In this document: piece after piece, positions 57,476 to 64,000 of the stretch
Layout of the letters: each line of letters starts with the position of its first letter
Position numbering within the stretch: position 1 is the first letter of the stretch
Assembly: GCF_019703515.2 (NCBI RefSeq)
Contig: NC_059388.1
Span: 1,439,501 to 1,503,500 of the forward strand
Direction: 5' to 3'
From: Myxocyprinus asiaticus
Lineage: Eukaryota > Chordata > Actinopteri > Cypriniformes > Catostomidae
DNA length: 64,000 nt
Notes under the pieces: model-generated
The model's input: the letters and a program-made list of their open reading frames with translations, nothing else
Told to the model about the DNA's origin: nothing
Database searches by the model: none
Program-made: the position numbers and the translations under genes

Positions 57476-58721
57476 CACCCCTGAGATGGACGACCCAAGG
57501 ATGAAGATGTCTGCTGGAACTCGGGAGCTGGTGACCAGACCACTCCATCCCCCAATGGAGGGCCAGGAGGAGAATCTTTTGTTCCCCTTATGTTCTGTAT
57601 TTGCCACACCCCAAATGGGCTGCGGTACCCACTTTGTTGAAAAAAGAGCAGTTTCCTCTCACCTTGGGTCACACAGCCGGTGCCCACGACCATCGTTACC
57701 TTGGCCGTTACCTTGGCCGTACCTTGGCCGTTACCTTTGCCGTTACCTCGTGAACGCGGCCCCCCCACCTTCACGCGTCCGGCTGCACTGCGTAAACTAC
57801 ACCCCCGGCCAGCCGGTTGTGACGAGTCTCGAGGACGGCCCAAAAGGCCCTACTCAGTCACCAACTCGCCCTACGCCGGGTACGCAGAGCAAGGTAAGTG
57901 CTTCGAGGGTTCCCTCAGCGCAGCCACCTAGGGTCGAAGCGACGCTCCTCAACGCGGCGTTTCCTGCTCCCCTCCACCGGGAGGCCCCACCCCCAGGTAC
58001 GTCAGGTGCGATTTTCCCTTTAGTGCCCCTCGCCTGGAGCTTGGACGCATGGCTAGCGTTTTCCAACCCGTCGCATTGGTTGGCCAGGACCATCCGACTC
58101 GGCTATGTGATTCAGTTCACCAGGCGACCGCCCCGGTTCTGTGGTGTCCACTTCACATCGGTGAAGGGCGAGAACGCTGCCATCCTGCGTGTGGAAATCA
58201 TGGTCCTTCTGCAGAAGGGCACGATAGAGCCTGTCCCTCCAGCCGAGATGAAGCAAGGGTTCTACAGCCCTTACTTCACCTTGCCGAAGAAAGGCGGTGG
58301 GTTGCGGCCAATCCTGGACCTGCGAGTAATGAACCGGGCCTTGCACGGACTCCCATTCAAGATGCTGATGCAGAAGTGCATTTTGGCATGCATCCGGCAT
58401 CAAGATTGGTTCGCGGCGGTAGACCTGAAGGACACGTACTTTCATGTCTCGATTTTACCTCGACACAGACACTTCCTACGGTTTGCTGTTTGCTACAAGG
58501 TCCTCCCCTTCGGCCTGTCCTTGTGCCCTCGCATCTTCACGAAGGTCGCAGAGGCAGCTCTTGCCCCGCTAAGGGAAGTGGGTGTCCGCATACTCAACTA
58601 CCTCGATGACTGGCTGATCCTAGCACACTCTAAAAAGTTGCTGTGTGCACACAGGGACGTGATGCTCTTGCACCTCAGCCGTCTAGGGCTTCGGGTCAAC
58701 TGGGAAAAGAGCAAGCTCTGA
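57405..58721 (+). CDS. DIRS gag tail/reverse transcriptase, open frame of 438 residues (copy E)
   Basis: This is the longest open retroelement frame in the window. Residues 1 to about 190 are a Pro-rich gag/pol linker that includes a small tandem-repeat tract (57694-57750). The RT then follows: WSLDAWLAFSNPSHWLARTI, ENAAILRVEIMVLLQKG, EMKQGFYSPYFTLPKKGGG, LRPILDLRVMNRALHGLPF, motif A with Asp at about 340 (VDLKDTYFHV), KVLPFGLSLCPR, and YLDDW with Asp at about 401-402. Compared with copy A, several residues are missing before KVLPFG (FAFEGQAYQY is shortened to FAVCY). It ends at a stop after NWEKSKL, just before RNase H. The ATG used lies within the old gag and may not be a real start. Confidence 0.8.
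   Translation: MFSLREHCPSSHYLALRPPKRLLSTPEMDDPRMKMSAGTRELVTRPLHPPMEGQEENLLFPLCSVFATPQMGCGTHFVEKRAVSSHLGSHSRCPRPSLPWPLPWPYLGRYLCRYLVNAAPPPSRVRLHCVNYTPGQPVVTSLEDGPKGPTQSPTRPTPGTQSKVSASRVPSAQPPRVEATLLNAAFPAPLHREAPPPGTSGAIFPLVPLAWSLDAWLAFSNPSHWLARTIRLGYVIQFTRRPPRFCGVHFTSVKGENAAILRVEIMVLLQKGTIEPVPPAEMKQGFYSPYFTLPKKGGGLRPILDLRVMNRALHGLPFKMLMQKCILACIRHQDWFAAVDLKDTYFHVSILPRHRHFLRFAVCYKVLPFGLSLCPRIFTKVAEAALAPLREVGVRILNYLDDWLILAHSKKLLCAHRDVMLLHLSRLGLRVNWEKSKL
57694..57750 (+). repeat. Short tandem array of CGTTACCTTGGC units
   Basis: About five imperfect copies of a 10-12 base unit (GTTACCTTGGCC, GTTACCTTGGCC, GTACCTTGGCC, GTTACCTTTGCC, GTTACCTCGTG) lie in the gag/pol linker of copy E. They change the local protein to a Leu/Pro-rich stretch. 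Copies A and B lack this array. Confidence 0.8.
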
Positions 58722-58889
58722 AGAGCAAGTTCAGAGCATCTCTTTTCTCGGCATGGAGTTAGACTCGGTCTCGATGACCCCTACAGCAAGTGTCCTGGCG
58801 CGTCTTGGTTACAACAGATGCCTCCAAGTCAGGCTGGGGCGCTGTGTGCAATGGGCACGCAGCCGCTGGCTCCTGGACAGGATGTTACT

Positions 58890-59218
58890 GTCTCAGTTAC
58901 TGTCGTAACCTCTGTTCCCTGATGGAGGGAACGAGACGCTGTGTCCCTCTTGCCACAATGCTGTACTACCCGCTGAAATGGCCTGGACCTTGTCTCGGCT
59001 CCTCAGCACAAAACCTGAATGAGTGGATGCATTCCAGCTCCTTTTATACCTGTATGTCCAGGGGAGTGGCATGCAAATTCCACTCGCCAATTCTTATTGG
59101 CCTTTTCTCAAAGATCTGAGGTGTTTAGGGCTCCCAAGAGCTACCCCTAGTGTCACTACATCAACACAACGTCTCCTTCCCTCCATCAGGGAATGGAGGT
59201 TATGACAGTAACCGAGAC
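58890..59218 (+). repeat. DIRS right half of complementary region and right terminal repeat (copy E)
   Basis: 58890-58941 (GTCTCAGTTACTGTCGTAACC..) is the reverse complement of the right end (59165-59218). Between them is the terminal repeat unit of about 220 bases. The palindrome at the end is GGTTAT-GACA-GTAACC (59198-59213), five bases from the tip. Confidence 0.8.
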
Positions 59219-59348
59219 GTTTTATTTTGATGTGGCCAGCAAGCGCAGAGTTGTCAAAACCTTTATCTCCGATGTAATTGGGTCATTTCAGTTTGTGGGA
59301 GAGGTAAATGCATCTCTAACTAAGGTTATAATAATAAAAACACTCGCA

Positions 59349-59490
59349 ATTCAGGCGATACCTTTTCTAAAGATCAATGTCAACATTATAATATTTATAA
59401 TATTATAATATTATATTATTAAAATGCATTGACTCAGTTGTGATTCAGGCGATACCTTTTTAAATGGTCAATGTCATAATAATATTCTAA
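59349..59490. repeat. Short diverged tandem duplication
   Basis: ATTCAGGCGATACCTTTTCTAAAGATCAATGTCA-like sequence (shortened here) at about 59350 recurs at about 59443 as ATTCAGGCGATACCTTTTT with AATGGTCAATGTCATAATA. The spacing is about 94 bases across an ATT-rich stretch. No function is suggested. Confidence 0.6.
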
Positions 59491-59756
59491 TATATGTTTT
59501 TAATGTGGATTGACAACAGCAGTCATGCTTTAGATCGTTTGTAAGTCACTCTTAAGGAGTTAGAAGTCCTCAGGATGACTTCTAAGCTGTTGTGGGTTTA
59601 GAAGCTACTTTTAGCATTAAAATGCTTTATGAAAATTTTATGAGTCCTAACATTAGGAGTGACACGCCCCTGATTTTTAAGAGATGCTCCTATATTTCCG
59701 CATTAGGAGCTACTTTTATCCTTAAGATTTTTTGTGTATATAGACCCTGATTGTTT

Positions 59757-60262
59757 CAAACTCCTTCAATGTATTATGGAGGCCACTGTGCTCTTGGGAA
59801 CCTTCAATTCAGCTGAAATTTTTTGTAGTCTTCCCCAGATCTGTGCCTCAACACAATCCTGTCTCTGAGCTCTGCAGGCAGTTCCTTTGACCTCATGGCT
59901 TGGTTTTTGCTCTGTTATGCATTTTCAGCTGTGAGACCTTATATAGACAGGTGTGTGCCTTTCCAATTCATGTCCAATCAATTTAATTTGCCACAGGTGT
60001 CTCCAGTCAAAGTGTAGAAACATCTCAAAGATGATCCAGAGAAATGTGATGCACCTGAGCTAAATTTCAAGTGTCATAGCAAAGGGTCTGAATACTTGTG
60101 ATATTTCAGTTTTTCTTTTTAATAAATTATCAAAAATCTGGTTTTTGCTTTGTCATTATGGGTTATGGAGTGTAGATTGATATGCTTAAATGCTTTAAAT
60201 TATTATTATTTTTTTTTTCACAAAGCTGCAACATAACAAAATGTGAAAAAATGAATGCACTG
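59757..60262 (-). pseudogene. Tc1 5' terminal region and transposase start, truncated
   Basis: Read on the minus strand: terminal repeat, a second related repeat with AAGTATTCAGACCC about 150 bases in, a leader with TATATAAGGTCTCACAGC, then the first codons of a Tc1 transposase including a region equivalent to ELRDRIV and KISAALKVPKSTVAS-like sequence (degraded). The text stops at 59757. This family differs from the Tc1 copies at 23924 and 49796. Confidence 0.7.
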
Positions 60263-60589
60263 TATGCAATTCACAAATAAAATGTATTAAAATACAGTAA
60301 TATACGACTTCATCAACAGAAGAAACAATACAAAGATATCTGAGGTAGTCTACAGTAATGTTAAGTTATTTTGAAGTGTAAGGATCCTTGGCAGCCAATT
60401 AAAACTGCTCATTATCAAGCTGTAGCTCTGTTACTGCGTCCACATTCACAGTATATTTTAAAGGGTTCTGTTTATTTGTATTAGCAGAGTGACATAAAAT
60501 CTGACCAATCAAACGTATTATTTTCACCTTGGGTTTTGAGGTTCCCAGGGTTCCCGATTTATGTACTGCACACCACTGAGTACAATGCA

Positions 60590-61025
60590 TCACATTTTAA
60601 ATTCCTGTAATCAGATTATTTAAATACAGACTTTCAATTAATTACTTTTAAGTACTTGGGTTACACATATTTATAAAATATTATTATACAGAATACATTT
60701 CAAACATGTTATCAACATGAAAAACATAAATTAGGTTCATATGCATGTCTGTTTGCAATTCTGTGAGCTGAAGGGCATGTGACCCCTAATGAGTCATTTT
60801 AAGGGAGAAATATGTAATGCTGAGTGTATGACTTGTGTGCGACAATGAACAAGTAAATATAGACATTATTTTGAATTTTTGAGCAGATAAACAAAACTTT
60901 TTCTTTAAAGGTGTTTAAGGAAGTAAGTTAAAAGTAATGTAATTAGTATTGTGACTACTTTTGCACATTAGTCATCAGTAAATTAATCTAATTAAAATTT
61001 TAAAGAAGTAATTAGTGATTTGTAG
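60590..61025 (+). repeat. hAT-like miniature element, family X, copy 3
   Basis: It shares with 45058-45480, in order, TGTAATCAGATTA, CTTTCAATTAATTACTTTTAAG, ACTTGGGTTACACAT, CAGAATACATTTCAAACAT, GTTCATATGCATGTCTGTTTG and AATATAGACATTATTTTGAA. The copies are diverged, with indels. No coding capacity. Confidence 0.6.
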
Positions 61026-61239
61026 TGGATGACTTTTTTTAATTATTATTAATTATTTGTCTACTTTTGTGTTCCACTGATGAAAAAAAAGTCATATGTG
61101 TTTGAGTGTGAGTAAATGATGACAGAATTTTCATGTTTGGAAAAACTATTTCACGCAAGTGCCAAAGGATCCTTCTGGATTATGAAAAGAAACCACAGCT
61201 TGAAATAACATGACCTTTGGTAAAGTGAATATAACAGTC

Positions 61240-61240
61240 A

Positions 61241-61266
<26 letters not shown>
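61240..61266. repeat. (TG)n microsatellite
   Basis: About 12-13 TG dinucleotides are followed by a short GA run. Confidence 0.9.
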
Positions 61267-61273
<7 letters not shown>

Positions 61274-61974
61274 TCTATAAGGAGAACAAACAACACAATG
61301 TTGTCTCACTCTTATTTCTGTCTATTTTCCATGTGACCAGACCAGCATTCCCTTATAAAACATTAAACACACATGCACATTGTAACAGAACAAAGTTGTA
61401 GTGGGTCAGGAAATACCCTCATGTAACTTGATATGGCCGTTTCAACAGCTGCAGTGGACTGACACTCAATTCATGACTGTATTCTTACAAAATATATTCT
61501 AAAATAATTTATATTTAAATTGGGAATTGGGCATTCCAAATTGGGGAGAAAAGGGGATAACATTTTTTTTTTTTTTTTAAATATGCGCTGAGCGTAACAC
61601 TTCTGTGAGACCAGCTTGTGTATTATTACAAGCTAACAAAAAGGTGAACAAAATGATCAAATAAAATGTCTTCCCCTGCACATTTAACAGCATTAGCTGA
61701 GAGAGAATGTTTTCGTATATAGGCAAAATGGACATTATAGGCAAAACTGAAATATACAAAAATGAACTGTAATCTAATCGAATTGAAATCTTAATGAAAT
61801 AAAGAAATCTGGAGTGAGACCCAGCCCTGCTTAGATAATATATTGCCTGTTCTTCCAAATCCATTTCTAAACTAAATTCTCTATAATAAATCTATAGCAG
61901 AAAGCTCTATGATCAATCATGATTATATTCCTGTATGTATGCAGGAATTCAAGCACACTTAATATTAATAAATA

Positions 61975-62100
61975 AAACATAATTTATCATGGAGCTTTAA
62001 CAAAGTATTTAGAATACATTACTGACCTTGAGTAATCTAAAATAATACGTTACAAATTACATTTTACAGCATGTATTCTGTAATCTGTAATGGAATACAG
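61975..62100 (-). repeat. Fragment of the CAGGGTTGGG hAT miniature element
   Basis: Read on the minus strand it contains CTGTATTCCATTACAGATTAC, AGAATACATGCTGTAAAATG, TAATTTGTAACGTATT and ACTCAAGGTCAGTAATGTATTC. This matches bases of about 38810-38910 in order. Both termini are absent. Confidence 0.7.
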
Positions 62101-63021
62101 GAGGTCTAGATTCTGAAGAATAGTCACTATATTATCTTCTAGTATCTTTTTTTGTAAATAATAAAATCCAAAATTCCATCTGAACGCATACAACTTTATG
62201 TGCACCTGTTTTATTGTTCACTTTAATTTATTATCTCAAGTCAAGTGTCATGTGTGTGTCAAACAGCCGTGTTGAGTATTAAGTAGAACAGACTAATAAT
62301 GCTCATTAGGTCAATTATTACAGGAAGGATGTTGATTCAATATAATAAAAAATTAACACACACTGCCCTCTAGTGTTTGAGAAAACAAACTAGTAAAGAT
62401 GCAGAATCTTTATTAGTTTCACTGAATCCCCATCAGCTATTGATCTATAGTGTAATTAGCAATATAAATCTACATTTAGATGTGTCAATCTGATTATACT
62501 GGTTTAAGATGTGGCTTGTTTAATTCAGACATTTTCAGGAAACCTACAGTAAGAAATGTTATTGTAAACAATGTATGTATTATTGTCTTTTTTAAAATAA
62601 GACACAATATAAATATTTCTTATATATTTTTCTAACACACAAAGTCATGTTTTGTCTGTGTTGTTGCAGTGTTAACATACCTCATCCTGCGCAAATCCTT
62701 CATGTTAAGGTGAAAATCCAATTAAAAGAACAGAAAGTTTGTGGAGGTAGTTGATGATGTGGTGTGGCTGGAAATATTTGCTTTCACGTTTAGTTATTCC
62801 ATTATTGACATTGCAGGAATTCTCTGCGGTGTTGATTCTCCTAATCCAGCCAATAGGCGGCCAAGGTTTTCCCTCCTCACTGTGACGTCACAATGAATCC
62901 CTTTTTTGTGCTGTACGCATGATGTCCTCCTGACGTTGGTGCAGAGCAGAAATATTGATGTTTCTCAATTTTTTTAGCTGCTTTTTGATTGGTGTTGCCT
63001 GTGTGTGTGTGTGTGTTTATA

Positions 63022-63060
<39 letters not shown>

Positions 63061-64000
63061 ACTGTGTTTTATCCTCTGTGATGTTTTGAATGAGCCTTTC
63101 TGGCTTTATTTATTTAAACTAGGCCGACTAATAGGCTAACATTCCATCGAAATGCCTGGGGCTAAATATGTTGCTGAATTTATGAAAGAATGTATTTTGT
63201 TTTGAATATAAGCACCAGCAGTCTTTCTTGTGAACACATTTAAGGAACTACATATTGCCTAATGTCTCGAGAATAGTCTGGAAGGTTGCTATGGAAACAC
63301 ATTTTCTTCTTGCAGTTTCAGCCTTCTCCACTAGATGTCACTACTGGATTTTAAAATGACCGTACTCCGATTTAGGCGCCAACCTGTTCATTCATTATTC
63401 CCTACACATCTGTTGATAATATGAAGTTATTTTCAAACTCACTGCTGATCAGCAAAGTTTCAGCCCTGCAGTGCTCTGTCTTTGCTCCTACTTAGTGCTA
63501 AAAATGGATCAATATTTTAAGAAGCAATAACCTGTAAAGCAATGCTGCAAAATGTATTGTTGTCACTGCAGAAACAATTATGACAACCGTAAAAATGAAA
63601 TATATTGCAGTATAAAGCTGGTTCGCTCTTCTACCGATCTTCTTGAAAAAAATAAAGCATTATAGCTACGCACATAGCTAATAGAATTGATTGCCATTGC
63701 TGGTGCAAGTCGTTTTTCCAAATGACCTTGCAACTGAACTGTCATCCTCATCAAACAAACAAACAATCGAATAAAAAATGCTATAAAATATATATATTGG
63801 TCCTAATATTTCTCTCCAAATAAGCAACTTGTATGTAAACGTTATTATCGCACAGCTGTCGAATTCGCAAAAAATAAATACATTTTAAAATAAGTAATTA
63901 ACGCATCAACGAATTTGTTAATTAAACCTACATGAATAAAGTGCTACACATCTATTGAATAGGGCTTGTTTATAATATACGTACCTATATTTTTGCGTAT
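62101..64000. other. AT-rich intergenic sequence, no gene recognised
   Basis: No supportable gene. A (TG)n run at about 63000-63015 and an (ATT)n run at about 63023-63058 are visible. The sequence at about 62820-62960 is less AT-rich and has no recognised motif. Confidence 0.45.
63023..63058. repeat. (ATT)n microsatellite
   Basis: About 12 ATT trinucleotides in tandem, preceded by a (TG)n run. Confidence 0.95.

Larger units (their letters stand above)
56891..59218 (+). mobile_element. DIRS copy E with both termini, internally deleted
   Basis: The left end is GTTCCCTATCTGTCACTC at 56891. The right end finishes ACCGAGAC at 59218 and is followed by GTT (59219-59221). Inside are a left terminal repeat with GGGTTTAAAAGGAGC in place of the TATA box, gag, a long open RT frame and the start of RNase H. 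A deletion then joins directly to the right half of the internal complementary region at 58890. Recombinase, most of RNase H and the left half of the complementary region are missing. It is the only A-E copy here with both natural ends and GTT on both sides. Confidence 0.9.
56779..60262 (-). mobile_element. Third Tc1-type element, two ends flanking DIRS copy E
   Basis: CAGTGCACTCAGAAAGTATTC at 56779 (preceded by TA) is a Tc1-type terminal repeat. At 59757-60262, on the minus strand, is the 5' part of the same kind of element: terminal CAGTGCATTC at 60262 (TA at 60263-60264), ACCCATAATGACAAAGC, AAGTATTCAGACCCTTTGC, then the start of a transposase region (GCCATGAGGTCAAAGG, ACAGGATTGTGTTGAGG). 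Strand and inverted arrangement fit one element whose middle was deleted or replaced and which now contains DIRS copy E. That both ends belong to one insertion is an inference. Confidence 0.5.

Noticed and set aside
1..64000. CRISPR array, operons, rRNA or tRNA genes
   Set aside because: No regularly spaced direct repeats with unique spacers, no tRNA cloverleaf beyond the SINE A box, and no rRNA similarity were seen.

Overview
The window looks like a teleost fish nuclear chromosome, most likely a cyprinid. The evidence is a single-exon vertebrate Kv1 potassium-channel gene on an AT-rich background, surrounded by fish-type repeats: DIRS tyrosine-recombinase retrotransposons, L2/CR1-like LINEs, Tc1 elements, hAT-like and TTAA-flanked miniature elements, a compact LTR element and CA/GA/TA microsatellites. 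I see no bacterial-type genes, CRISPR array or RNA genes. The only host gene I can support is kcna1 (Kv1.1), on the minus strand at 19101-20579. It appears intact, with T1 domain, S1-S6, selectivity filter and C-terminal TDV.

Layout. 0-2.9 kb: AT-rich sequence with a SINE and a small tandem duplication. 2.9-4.8 kb: a hAT-like element with an L2-type LINE 3' end inside it. 4.8-6.8 kb: a compact LTR retrotransposon with a 5-bp target duplication and one gag-like ORF carrying in-frame tandem repeats. 9.0-14.4 kb: the most complete DIRS copy (A). 14.4-19.1 kb: repeat-poor sequence downstream of kcna1. 19.1-22.4 kb: kcna1 and its upstream region, with a short upstream ORF, candidate 5'UTR splice sites and a diverged tandem duplication of about 194 bp. 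23.9-25.2 kb: a decayed Tc1 element. 25.7-31.1 kb: a LINE and a second DIRS copy (B), rearranged by an inversion of about 3.35 kb. 31.3-34.2 kb: two TTAA-type miniature elements and two identical 216-bp segments in inverted orientation. 34.3-36.3 kb: DIRS copy C, minus strand. 36.8-39.6 kb: hAT-related remnants and a hAT miniature element. 41.8-45.0 kb: an older, divergent DIRS copy (F). 49.8-50.9 kb: a second Tc1 copy. 52.7-54.8 kb and 56.9-59.2 kb: DIRS copies D and E, both internally deleted. E lies between what look like the two ends of a third Tc1 element. 60-64 kb: AT-rich sequence with repeat fragments.

How the parts fit. The six DIRS copies together show a whole retroelement: gag with a Cys/His motif, reverse transcriptase, RNase H, tyrosine recombinase, inverted terminal repeats holding a TATA box, and the internal complementary region expected for replication through a circle. 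No copy looks autonomous. Each has frameshifts, stops or deletions, although E has an open RT frame and B an RNase H frame with all its motifs. Nothing here is a clearly new system. The most unusual signals are the inversion that splits a LINE and a DIRS recombinase gene in one event, the conserved palindrome and GTT at the DIRS ends, the gag-only LTR element, and the kcna1 upstream region.
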